The notes beneath the pieces were generated by a model. It was given only the letters and a program-made list of their open reading frames with translations. It was not told the origin of the DNA and made no database searches. Below, piece by piece: positions 26,835-37,332 of a stretch of DNA of 64,000 nt. How positions within the stretch are numbered: position 1 is the stretch's first letter; each line of letters opens with the position of its first letter. Location of the stretch: positions 744,001 to 808,000 of the forward strand of contig BCJJ01000015.1 of assembly GCA_039545355.1 (NCBI GenBank), written 5' to 3'. This DNA comes from Trichosporon coremiiforme. Its lineage: Eukaryota; Basidiomycota; Tremellomycetes; Trichosporonales; Trichosporonaceae. Both the position numbers and the translations under genes were made by a program.

Positions 26835-26861
26835 CGTTCGACTTAACCTGTGACCCTAGTT
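26835..26861 (-). repeat. Right terminal inverted repeat of the Tc1 element
   Basis: 27 bp, perfect inverted copy of 25105-25131, followed by TA at 26862-26863. Confidence 0.95.
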
Positions 26862-26997
26862 TACACCTCTTCGATTACTAGCTCATTACTTGGAGATCAC
26901 CAACCCGGGCGCCAGTAGTAACACGACTGCGGCATACGTGCGTCAAGCACGTAGCCTAGCAGTACCTAACATTAAGGGGCAATTGAAGCCGATCCTC

Positions 26998-29219
26998 TCA
27001 ACTGTGGGCTCCCGCAGAGTCGAAAACTGGTTTGCTGGCTGGGTTGGCACCCTCGCTTGGAGCGGCGCCGGTGTGGGCGGCAGCAGCAGCGTTGGCAGGA
27101 GGAACGGAAGTACTCTCCCCGGGTGCGCCCGGCACGTACGCACTGCCAGGCAGCCCGCTCTCGTCCAATCCCTCGGCGGCTGGCAAGTCAGCGAATCTGA
27201 TACAGTCCACAAGACTGCCATATAAGGACAGTCTCGCTTGCGTCTCTCCTTCGTTTAGGTGTAACATACCTTCAATGACGTCGTACATGGGCGAGGCGAT
27301 CTCGGGCGCAGGAACACGTCCACTGTTCCCGTCAGTTCCTGTCCGATCCGAAACGAGCCGTCGATCTGTTCGGAATGAGTCCACTTACCTCAGAATGTCA
27401 GTGGTAGAGACGTTGCTACCATAGAAGTCCTTGTTGGCGTCGTAACGCTCGACAAGGATGGTGCCATCGAGCGCGAGCCCAGCAAAGAGACCTGTGGCGT
27501 TAGAGAGTTCGATAATGAGGTTGGGAGATGCCCGGTGAGAGGCCCGTCGACCACAATAGACAATCCGCGATAATAACTGGCCGAGCAAGACTCCAGGCAT
27601 AACAGAAAATGTGCCCTCTCTCGCTAGGAGGCAGTTAACTGTACATGCAAGGTACATGTCTCGGCGGAACGCGTTTGCAAGCGAGGTGTAATCGTTTGCA
27701 AACGAGGAGCAACGCAATGCCGCGAAATGTCGCAGATGGCAGTGAAGCACAACTCTACGTCCCGGAAACTTTCAGCGTCCGCGGGATGTGTTCGATCAGG
27801 CTGAACACATGCTTACGCGGGGTTGACCAGAGTACGGGCTCCGAGATGTCCGATCCGACAAGTCAACATGCGCATTCCGGATAGGCGAAGAGCGGAATGC
27901 TCTCCGTCAATGCAGTTATCGCTTGCGCTGGGCCCGGTATATTTCAACTTGTACCTATGCCAATGAAAGGCCAGCAAGCCACATTGGAGCATGAGGTTGG
28001 ACCTGGAAGTTGAATCGTCGTTGCAACCCGCATTCCTCGCTTATGGTAAGGTCTAAGGTTGAATCACCCCGAACCTACACATCCAGCGATTCCATTTGCT
28101 GCAGCGCATGCCATGTGGCCAGCTAGATCGACGACCGAGGCAACAAGATGCACCGTTTGCGATGTACCTCTCAAGCGCTCAAGCGCAGTCAAGCCCGAAA
28201 GTATATCACGTCCGGCCAAGGAAGTTTGGTCCGTGATCGGGGACCTGTGGATCGGATGGGACACCGCATTTGCGCAATCAACCCTTCTCGGTTGCGCCAA
28301 TCGCCAGATAAACGAGGACAACGCCCACTCACCCTTGGAACGAGAGTAGCTGAAGATCGGTGCCGGGTTGACCATGCTGGCGGCTACCTGTCCGCCCGTG
28401 CCGATCGGTCCCGCCGCAGCACTGATGCTTCCTCCAATAGTTACGTTGCCTCCACGGGAGAAGGCCTTCACAGCCTCATCAGAGTTGAGGATCATCACAA
28501 CCTCTGTGAGGTCTGCACCAATCTGAAGGCCCCATCCGACACCTGCGGTTAGACCTCTCTCGGCCGACTATGCTGTCACTTACCGGCCGTCGCGATGCAG
28601 CTAGGCGCACTCCAGCTACCGTCAGGAAGACGGGCAACAACGATTCCCGAGCCGGCCTTTCCAGAGAAGACAAATCCAGCCTTGACGATAGTGAAAACGG
28701 CAATGCCTAACCGAGTCAGCACATGTTTGCCCGTCCGTGTTTGAGGCGTCGTCCCCTGTGCTTCGCTGCGCAGCAGCCTGTATGTGAGTTCTCAACACAC
28801 CTTTACACTTGAGCAGGACGTCCTTGGGGACGGCGTTCAGAGCGCTCTCCGGCTTCCAGGGGTCGGCTGTTGTCAGATCACAGTCGGTGGGCATGCTTGC
28901 CCTCTATCGACATACCGAGGAAGCTCTTGAGGATCTTGGCGGCCTTGTCACACTCGCCCGGCAGAGAGAACGACTGCATCAGGCTCGAACCGCCGGCCAT
29001 GGCACGCGTGCTGCCCTCCTGTTTTGTCAGCCAATCCCTCTCGATCTGCGTCGCTTAGGTGGACACGACGTTGAGGCGATGACCGAGCTCATGAGCGAGA
29101 GACGTCGATCAGGCGCGTGGGAACTCATCGACGCATACCTGCGCGAAGGCACTAGCCTGCTGGCCGACATGGGCAGCTTGAGTCTTGACCTTTCCAAGGA
29201 AGTCAGCAAAGCCTGGCAT
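26998..29219 (-). CDS. SYLF-domain (Ysc84/SH3YL1-like) actin or lipid-binding protein
   Basis: SYLF proteins bind phosphoinositides and, in yeast Ysc84/Lsb3, actin patches in endocytosis. I read eight exons: 29139-29219, 28916-29018, 28801-28866, 28584-28706, 28333-28542, 27389-27491, 27270-27322 and 26998-27179, together 306 aa. All junctions keep frame and use GT/AG. The SYLF core is clear: KGIAVFTIVKAGFVFSGKAG, GSWSAPSCIATAGVGWGLQ, TEVVMILNSDEAVKAF, GGNVTIGGSISAAAGPIG and IFSYSRSKGLFAGLALDG. The C-terminus is Ala/Pro/Ser-rich and lacks the SH3 domain of yeast Ysc84/Lsb3. Intron 5 (27492-28332) is 841 nt; the other introns are about 37-120 nt. The gene starts 255 bp downstream of the PET127 stop, on the same strand. 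Domain call is firm; cellular role is by family. Confidence 0.9.
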
Positions 29220-29474
29220 GATGGTGGTGGTTGTCGATGGGTAAGGTGACGGTGGCGAAGCGCTTGCTCGAGATGCACGACAGCGCCGGCGACGTCACTC
29301 GAGATGGCCAGGGCGATCGTCTGTCACGTGATTTCACACGTACGCTCAGTGGCGGTGGCGATCTTGGCCACGACGATGACTAGGTCACTGGCGAGGTCGA
29401 TAACGAGGCTGCTGCGGCTGAAAGACAGATGGGTGATGGAATGTGCATAGGCGTACAATGTACAACATAGATGT
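29220..29474. promoter_or_regulatory. Intergenic spacer, SYLF promoter / PET127 3' end
   Basis: 255 bp between the PET127 stop and the SYLF start, both genes on the minus strand. It must hold the PET127 terminator and the SYLF promoter. A CACGTG lies near 29328 (GTCACGTGAT). Confidence 0.4.
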
Positions 29475-32060
29475 CTATAGTCTGGGCCAGGCGCAAGAAA
29501 CTACAGGTACCACCGGCTCAGTGTCACTCTGCTTTCCTGCTTTAGTCGGGTTCTTCTTCAGGCCCTCGTTTTTCCGGGCTTGTTCCGTAGCGATGTCAGC
29601 CTCTTCCTCCCGGGCGTCGAAGTGAGGCGCGTCCTTGGCTCTCTTCGCTTGCGCAGCTGCCCTCTTGGCAGCGAAGTACTCCATCTTCTCAGCGTGGTGC
29701 CTGTCGAGAAGCTCCTTCAAGTCCTTCGCGACCTTCGCGTCCCACTCCGCCTGCTCTTCCTCAGTCGGGCCCTTGGGCTCCGGAGACCAGCTGTCCCCCT
29801 CTCTGCTCTGGGGCCACGAGATCTCGCGGACAGCAGCTTGCCGGCCCGACTGCTGAGCCATAGCACGGATAGCGGCGATGCGCTTGCTGGGGAGACGCCA
29901 CTGCGTCCGAGGGCCCTCGACGGTGTCCTCCGAGCCGAAAAGCGATTCGTCATCATCACCCTTCGTCTTTGCGGAGGTGGCCGACGCTCCGAGCTTAGCT
30001 CCGTCCTCCAGGTACATCTCTTGCCGCGTCTTGCCGTCAGGAATGTACAGGTGGTTCATTGACGTGAGGAGACCGACAACGGTGTTCCACTCCGTCTGAA
30101 CCGCCTCCTGGCCATCGAAGTGTTCCGGAGAGATAGCAATCGTGTAGTTGACAGACCACTTCTGCTGCTTGCGCACCTCGGGATTCTCAGAGAACTTCAG
30201 GGCTTCCGCTGAAACAACCTTTCCGTCAAGGACGTTCTGGACTCGAAGCGCTAAGGCTCGCTTCGGTCGGTCGGCGCCACCGACGGGCTGCACGACGGCT
30301 ATCAGCTCATTGGTGCCGTCGGGACGCCGGATAGCTTGACGACGCAGCGACATCTGAACCGACTCGTTCGGGAACAGCTCCGTCGCCTTATCGAGAAGCT
30401 TCTCCATCAGGCCCACACAGAGCTGGAACACCTGGTCGGCCATCTCTGTCGATCCGAAGAGGACGCGGTCGATCTCGGCCAACGAAAGGTACTGGAAGCC
30501 GAAGAACGTCCTCGTGTTATGGTACGCGACGAAGATGCCGTCCATCTGTCCGATCCTGGCCTGGAAGCAGTACTTGAGCATACCGCTCCGCGAGAGGTCG
30601 TAGTATTCGCGCTCGAAGGACTCCTGGAAGCCGTGCTGCTTGTAGATCGTGTACGCCGCGTTCTTCTCCCAGTTCGCACGGTCCTGGCGGATCGGGAAGC
30701 AGGCGCGGGTCTTGATGTCGAACGTTCCAGATCCTGGCAGTCGCGAGTCCTGACAGTCGAGCTGTGAGCGCATGAGAAGCTTGCCGCTCTTGCTGTAAGC
30801 ATAAGCTTCACGCTCCGTACGCTCAGACTCGGGTACAGCGCTCTCGGGAGCGCTGTTGAGGAAGCGTTTGAAGTCCTCGGGCGACGCCGTCAGCTGCTTC
30901 TCGAGAATCCGTCCATAGTCGGACAGAACGTTGTTGTCGATGCTATGCGTCTTATCGTTGTCGATAGCATACGTGCCGTTCTCCTGCAGACGAATGTTGA
31001 TGAGAGCCGGAAGCTGAGCTCCGGCGGTGAAGTCGGGCCGCTGCTCCTGAAACTCTGCGGACAAGGTCGACGTGTCGACTGGCCGAGCGTTCGAGAGCGT
31101 GAAATAGATCTGGCTGAGGGACTGCGTCAAAGTACTCGTCGATCCGGTATACAACGTGTTGTTTGTGGTCGCCATGCCGGTGAGTTCGGGGTCCTGACTC
31201 GCGGTGATGTATTGCGGCAGGCGGTGGAAGGCGAACTCCTCAGGTTTCGGGATGCGTTCAAGGGCCTGGTCAAAGTTGAACACCCCAGTTCTCGGGTCGC
31301 GCATGTGGTGAACACCGGGAGAGAAGAGAACACGCTGAAGGCGGTTGTTGAGGCGGGCGACCGGAGCGTCGCGCGGAGGCTTGACAGGGACGATGTTGAC
31401 ATCCGAGGCGGCGAGCACGGACTTCTCGAGCGGCTCGAAGATGTCCTCAACGGCGAGCAGGGGATCCTCGACCTCCGGGGCATTCCGGGTGTATCCGTCC
31501 TCGGCGGCCATAGCCTCGTCCAGCATCCGCCGCTCCTTCTCTTCCTCGGTTGCGGAGTCGTTCCGAGAAGTAGCCGAAGCCCGAGCAGCAGACGCAGCCG
31601 CTGCAACACCCGCCGCGACCGTAGCTGGCCGCTCCTTCCATGGTTTCCGCGGCCCATCTCCTGATCCTGGCTTTTTGAGTCCGTATTGCTCTACCCCGTC
31701 CCTGAAGCTAACCTCCTTCTGTGGCCGCTCCTCTCCGTCCTCCCGTCTCGGCTTGCGATTCGGTTTCCGAGAGTTGGAGAGGCTGCGGCCCCTCCCAGGC
31801 TTTTCCGGCCTCGCAGACTTCGAGTTGAATGACGGCTTACGATTCTTGTTGAACCGACTCTTGTTGAACTTTGACGGGCCGCTCGAGCTCTCGGAGCCGT
31901 CGCTGCTCGGCTTCGCAGCAGGTGCGGACTAACGTTAGCAAACTCAGCAAACAATTGTCCGGCAAAGACTACTCACAGCGTCAAAGAGCATCGACGACGT
32001 CGAGATCGCCCTCCTCAGGACATCGGTCCTCACGAGTCTTCTCGCGAGAAGAACGTTCAT
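29475..32060 (-). CDS. PET127: Mitochondrial Pet127-family protein
   Basis: Pet127 is a mitochondrial inner-membrane-associated protein needed for 5' processing and turnover of mitochondrial RNA in yeast. Two exons, 31977-32060 and 29475-31928, with a 48-nt intron ending GCTAACGTTAG, give 845 aa. The start MNVLLARRLVRTDVLRRAISTS is a basic, serine-containing amphipathic presequence, which supports import. Residues 30-150 are a Lys/Arg-rich low-complexity linker. The family core then runs from about 190 to 600 and includes FSPGVHHMRDPRTGVFNFD, the hallmark QLDCQDSRLPGSGTFDIKTR, then REYYDLSRSGMLKYCFQ and VFVAYHNTRTFFGFQYLS-like sequence. The C-terminus is a charged helix (AEWDAKVAKDLKELLDRHHAEKM region). 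It shares a 200-bp divergent promoter with SEM1. The last 20 residues look unlike the rest, so the exact 3' end is less sure. Confidence 0.9.
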
Positions 32061-32260
32061 GGTCGCGCAGAGTAGGCGGTGACGAAATGCTGCGACCGGT
32101 CTGAATCGGTCTGAATGACATTGACCTTCCGACCTTCCGAACTTTTGCCATCCCGAATCACGTGGTCACGTGACACGCGTCGCAGTCATACACGCAAGTG
32201 TTGTCATGAACGACGCCTTGCACGCCTCCAGACATTGTCCCATCAGTAACTTCACCGACC
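32061..32260. promoter_or_regulatory. Divergent promoter PET127 / SEM1 with twin CACGTG
   Basis: Only 200 bp separate the two start codons. Two CACGTG boxes lie at 32159-32164 and 32167-32172, 8 bp apart. CACGTG is the core of fungal bHLH (Cbf1-type) sites. Use by both genes is inference. Confidence 0.5.
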
Positions 32261-32990
32261 ATGGCGGACAACAACGAGAAGAAGATCGAGAACGAGACCA
32301 AACCCCAGGAGGAGAAGAAGAAGCTTTCCCAGCTCGGAGCCCTTGAGGACGACGACGAGTTCGAGGTGAGTGCGGCAATGGCCATTGGGAAGACATGCAG
32401 CGACGACTCAGTGACCTTGGGACCATGAGCAGCGATCCGCTCGGCATGCAGGGGGTGTTCAGCTAGCTTTTGTTGTGGATTTTGAACCATACGTGACCCG
32501 CTCCACGTGCAGTTGTAGCTTCGTCACCCAGCAGTGCCCGGCAGTGTGAAAGTGCTCCGAGTGACATGAACGATCCGCTGCTCGCTGTGCGGCCGTCCCT
32601 CGGAGGAAGATGGCTCCGTTGCCATCCTCCGCAAGCGCGAGAAGCACTCTGATTAAATTACTGAGGCTCATTGTTTCATCTGTCTGGTCGCTCTCACGAG
32701 CTGCACATGCCAGTGCAATTCCTTCTTTCTCCTCCCCCCCTTACCAGTTGTGTATAGGATCAACAGCTGACAAATACAGGAGTTCCCGGCATCTGGTTCG
32801 TGACCATAACTTGAAGAATGTACTAACTCCAGCCGCGCAGGAGGGAACCGTCGCGGACGGTCTGCAGAGCACGCAGGAGCAACTGTGGGAAGACAACTGG
32901 GACGACGATGACGTCGAGGACGACTTCCAGAAGCAGCTGCGGCAAGCGATCGCCGAGCGCGCTGGCGGCGACGACGCCATGAAGGAGTAA
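32261..32990 (+). CDS. SEM1: 26S proteasome subunit Sem1/Dss1
   Basis: A tiny acidic protein of the proteasome lid, also part of the TREX-2 mRNA export complex. Three exons, 32261-32365, 32780-32795 and 32833-32990, give 92 aa. Exon 2 is only 16 nt (EFPAS). Its downstream intron is 37 nt, with donor GTTCGT and branch TACTAAC directly before the acceptor CCAG. This acceptor, rather than the CAG eight bases later, keeps frame. The two signature blocks are present: LEDDDEFEEFP and LWEDNWDDDDVEDDF. A Lys/Glu-rich N-terminus and a short C-terminal helix (KQLRQAIAERAG) complete it. The first intron is 414 nt, long for this genome. The 3' end faces RIC8 convergently. Confidence 0.92.
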
Positions 32991-33406
32991 ACGACCCTGC
33001 CCTCATTGCATGGAACGTGCGCGTGCGTTGCTGCCCGCGGCGACAGTTGTAACACAGCCTATGGAGAGTCGTAGACGGATGATCGGAGCACTGACGTGCG
33101 CTTCAGGTGAGCTGACAGGAGTTGACACATCAACTGACACTTCAGGCTCTATAGAAGAAGTTATGCAGAGATCATTTACATAATGACAATGGAATAGTGA
33201 CATGGGACAGTGTTCGGGGTTGGGGAGATGCTGATATGCGCGGCATGGAACATGAAGATGGGGATGACTGGATGGTGGTGACGGGGGTTATGAGGGAAGG
33301 GGAGCAAGATATGCGGCCAAGAAAGGGTGAATGCTAACGGAGGTGCTGATGAGTTCGAGGATCGAGGGTGTGGCGTGCTTAGGGTCACAGATTCCGAGAA
33401 AACCAG
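32991..33406. other. Convergent spacer SEM1 / RIC8
   Basis: 416 bp between two stop codons facing each other. It must contain both terminators; I see no gene or clear repeat. Confidence 0.6.
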
Positions 33407-35585
33407 CTACGCCCTCCCCATACGTTTTCTGTAAGCGGCCATCTCGTTGAGAGCCTCTTGTTCGTCTTGCTCATCTTGGCGTCTGATTCTCTCTTTCTCT
33501 TTTTCTGCCTCTAAGCGCTCCCACCTCTCGCCCTGTTCACCAACCATCTGGTCTCTGATCTCGTCGTGGATGGGCTTCTCTGATCCGTCCGGCTGAGGAA
33601 CACCAGCCTTGACGACGGGGTTGGATTTCAGGCGGTCGAAGAGCACGAACATCTTTTCTGCCTCGCGCTCCTTCTCCGCGTCCGACATGCCCTCGAACGG
33701 ACTCTTGAAGTCGTCCGCGGTGTGTCGCAGCCCCGTGATCGGGTTCAGGCCGTAGCGGTCGTCGAACGGCCCCGCTCCCGTCGAGGACGGCGCGGGAGGG
33801 GCAGGGCTCGGCGGCAGGTTCGCGAAGCGCTCGTCGAACGCACTCGGAGGCGCGCTCGCGTTCTCGCTCCCCGGCCGAGAGGCGGACACGGACTCGCTTC
33901 CCCGTCGCGACTGCGAGGCACTGCCGCGTCGCGAGATCGACTTGGAGCGCGAGTCACCACGCCGGTGCCGCATCGACTTTGTGCTCGAGACAGAGGGTTG
34001 GGGCGAGTCGAGCTCCTTGATCTTGGCCGGCGGAGGGCGGAACATGCCCTTGCGGAACATGAGTCCGGCCACATTGCCGTAGCCGACCTCATCGCACAGT
34101 TCAGACGCTGAAGGTCAGCTGAGGAAGCCTTCAGAACAACTTACCGTCACCACCACACACCTCCCAGAGGAACTCGCCCGCCGAGCTGGAGCAGTTCGGG
34201 TACTCTGTCGAGTTGAGGAGGCGTAGGATCGTGCCAAGCACGCCCGGGCGAGTCTCGAGGCCACCAGCCTCCTTCGATCGGTCGCTGGGGGTCAGATCCT
34301 GAGGACCGCCAAGCAACTCACAGAGTAGGCGGGAACAGGGTGTTGCGATATGACCGACGCATGACCTCGGAGCCCTGTGCCGTCGACGCGCCAAGCAGGA
34401 GCACGGGCGGGAGGATTTCCTCGAGCAGTAGCTCGGGGTTCGGCTCGACGCAGCCAGGCATGTGGTGTCTGATGAACTCAGACAGGATGCCCATGAGGCG
34501 TAGAGGGAAGGCGTCGTCGCGCTTGCGCGGCATGCCTTCGGACGAGCTGTCGCTGGACCCGCTCCCCGAGTCGTCGGCGCGGAGAGGCGATCGGCTCCGC
34601 TTCGGCATCAGACGCAGTCCGGGCCACTTCCGCGGACCGCCCGAGGAGGTCCATATCGGCACCGTCTCGCTGTTCACGGGGAAGCTCAGGAGCGCATGCA
34701 GCGCGTGCGTCAGCGGGGACAACAGGTCAGACAGAGCAATGTCGAGCACGAAGCCGAGCAGCGGACCGAGTAATCTGCTGTCAGCTCAAGTTGGGCGAGA
34801 GTTCAGCTCACGGGCCCAAACGGTCGCTCCAGTCCTCGCCGATCTTGGACGGGTATATCCGCACGACGTTGCCGGTGAGCTTGAGCAGCTCGCTGAGAGC
34901 GTCGTAGTTGATTGGAATCGGCCGATTTGCGCCAAGATGCTGCTGTCAGTTCATCGGTAAAGAAGGCACAAGTCACGTAGACAAGACGGTTCACGAGCTC
35001 TCCGCTCTCGACCATGTCCTTGACACCAATGCCGTCGGTCGTCACGAGGAATCCGATACGGCATACGAGGAAGAGCCTGTCTGTAGGGAGCGACTCGGCG
35101 AGAGCGCGGCCGATCGCCTGAGGTCCGCCCATCATCGCAAGGCGCTTGCGCGCAGGAGCATGCAGCACGAGTGTGTTCGCCAGCGCACGCTGCGCCTCGA
35201 GTGCCGGCGGCGTCGCCGGCTGGTTCGTCGACGAGTCGAAGGGAAGACCCGTGTGGTACGCCAATGTTGACAGAGAAGAGTCCTCGACCAGCACCTCGGA
35301 CCCGATCGGGTTTCGTCCCAGTACCTTCACTGCCGTAATCGCTAATGTATACTCTGTCTGTCAGCTGGCAGACCCTGCCTAGTTGGACTCACGGTCTTGC
35401 GACCATCGCCGCCAGACGGCCTTGCAGCTGAGGTCGCTGAGGATAGCACGCAATAGCGCTGTCCGGTCCTCGGGCTTGATCTGGGTCGGGAGCGCACTGA
35501 CGATTTTGCGCAGTTCGGTCTCGACCTCGGAGTTGCGCCCGCGGTTCTCCAGCCGCATGTACCCGTCCGCTGAGAGGTACTCCAT
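33407..35585 (-). CDS. RIC8: Synembryn/Ric8, G-alpha chaperone and exchange factor
   Basis: Ric8 folds and activates heterotrimeric G-alpha subunits in the cytosol; in fungi it acts in nutrient, mating and development signalling. Six exons: 35393-35585, 34977-35353, 34812-34939, 34322-34774, 34145-34284 and 33407-34107, summing to 663 aa, all junctions in frame with CTGAC branch sites. Family markers are armadillo-like helices with LFLVCRIGFLVTTDGIG, LTGNVVRIYPSKIGEDWSDRLG and, near 431-448, the strongly conserved ASELCDEVGYGNVAGLMF. The start at 35585 gives MEYLSADGYMRLENRG; an in-frame ATG at 35645 is possible. After residue 450 a 200-residue tail is Ser/Arg-rich (RGDSRSKSISRRGSASQSRR) and ends in a charged coiled segment. 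Identity is confident; the exact first codon is less so. Confidence 0.88.
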
Positions 35586-36256
35586 CGTTGCTCGCTCTGC
35601 TGGGGTTGTTGTCGGGGGTGTGCAGAGTCGAGACGGCAACCGCAAGTCGAGAAGGTGCAGCAGTGAGAAGCGGGGGTCGAAGGCGTCGGCGGCGTCAAAG
35701 GCGTGTCAATAGGAGTGCGTGTAAAGGTGTGTGCAGAAGGTTGCGGAATGGAAGTAGGCGACGAAAACAACAATGGCGACCAGCCAAGCCAGGCGCGCCC
35801 GTGACCTTTCGTCATAGCCTGCAACCTGGTCCCGCGTCATCGCTGTCGTCCAGTCGCATCCTCTTGTCAACGCTTCTTCCCTCAGCTCTTGCATGCTCTG
35901 CCGCACGCATGGGCCGCCTACCCCTTTCACTCCCTGCCCAGTACCTCTTCTCCTCGCTCCATCGCTGCTGACATGCTGCTAACTCCTGCGTCTGCTCCTG
36001 TCGACTCCTGGTCGCTCCTGGGCGATCCCGTATTGCGGTCCACTCGTCCCTCCCATTCCGACGAGCATGTGGACTGGCTCGTCGACTGACCTATGACATT
36101 CTTGGCTGACATGTGTCCCGAGAGCACGGGCGGCTGGGCATTGACAGGAACAGCAAGGAACTACAAGGGATATGGGTAGGTTCAGAATCAGAAACGAAGA
36201 CAAAGCGACCCAAGACAAAGGAACAAAGGGGAACGACGGAACGCCAGCAGGTATAA

Positions 36257-36326
36257 CGAGGGACGCTGAGGGATAGCGAGGGACAGCGAGGGACAGTGAG
36301 GGACAGCGAGGGACAGCGAGGGACAG
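36257..36326 (+). repeat. Decamer tandem repeat (CGAGGGACAG)7
   Basis: Seven consecutive 10-bp units, four of them exactly CGAGGGACAG and three with one or two changes. It is intergenic, upstream of RIC8. Confidence 0.9.
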
Positions 36327-37332
36327 AGGAGGGCGAGGAAGCAGCCTAGCCCAGTTTGTAGGACTTGCAAACGGGGCCGACGAGGGCAAGTATGCGATGT
36401 GCGACTTGCTCCATGCTGGCGTCTGCGCCGGAGTGATACGAGGTCTCACGAGCGAGCGAGCGCTGACGAGCGGGTGCGAGCTCACACGACAGTAGAGACG
36501 GAAGCGGCTGAATACAGCGTCCTAATGATCCGCCTTAATTGTGCGGGCCGGCCCCATTTAGGGCTGTGAACGGGCTCCTAATCGTGTACAGCTACGAACA
36601 GGACACGCCAAGTCGGGATCCACGGAGGTACAGAGCGGCGCTGAGGAACAGCAGACACACAGAACACGCGGAGAGGTACAATCATGCACAGCTTGCCCGA
36701 CGCTCGGGCAAGCGGACCATATGGATCACTTTGCATCGGGGCGAGATACAGGAGGGCGACGGACACGTCCATGGTGCGTACGTCCGATGACATCGGATGG
36801 CGTGTAGATTGTCGTGAAGAAGCGGGTCGGAGAAGGGGTCGGGATGGACAGGAGGCTGATGGCGACATAGTCCGAACGAGTCAGCGCCCGCGCCTTGAGG
36901 CGTTTTCTGCATCTAGCGATCCACTCCATCTGGCGCAGGTTCTACGATGCGTACTCAAAACGCAACAGGAATGCGTCTCACGTCGGTATGCGGCGGCAGA
37001 TACATGCAAGCGGGAGATGGGATAACCAATAGTTTGCTCGAAATCGAACGGAGTGCCGCCAAGACACTCCTCCGCGAGCCCCGCGCTGCCCAACGATATC
37101 CCCGTGGAGCCGCAGACAAGCCGCAAGGAGCCGTCGGCCGGCCGGGGTCCCTTCGTTATCCATGAGTTCCAAATCTCGCTCTCTCGCTCTTGCACGCTTA
37201 GGCGAGGGGCGCGAGCTCCCTCATGCTCCTGCCCCACTTGCCCCACGATGCGGCGGTCGTCGCCGTCAGGGGGACAGATGTTGGCAGACAGTTGCACAGA
37301 CGACACGCCGCTGACGTAGGGGTTCTCTTAGG

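Larger units (their letters stand above)
25105..26861 (+). mobile_element. Tc1-type DNA transposon, apparently intact
   Basis: A 1757-bp element with 27-bp perfect terminal inverted repeats (25105-25131 and 26835-26861), each flanked by TA (25103-25104 and 26862-26863), the target duplication of the Tc1/mariner superfamily. It encodes one complete transposase with a DD34E catalytic triad and a TATA-like box 60 bp upstream. Terminal repeats start AACTAGGGTCACAGG. Perfect ends plus an uninterrupted spliced frame suggest recent insertion and possible activity; activity itself is inference. It sits 136 bp beyond the stop codon of the SYLF gene and is transcribed towards it. Confidence 0.93.
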
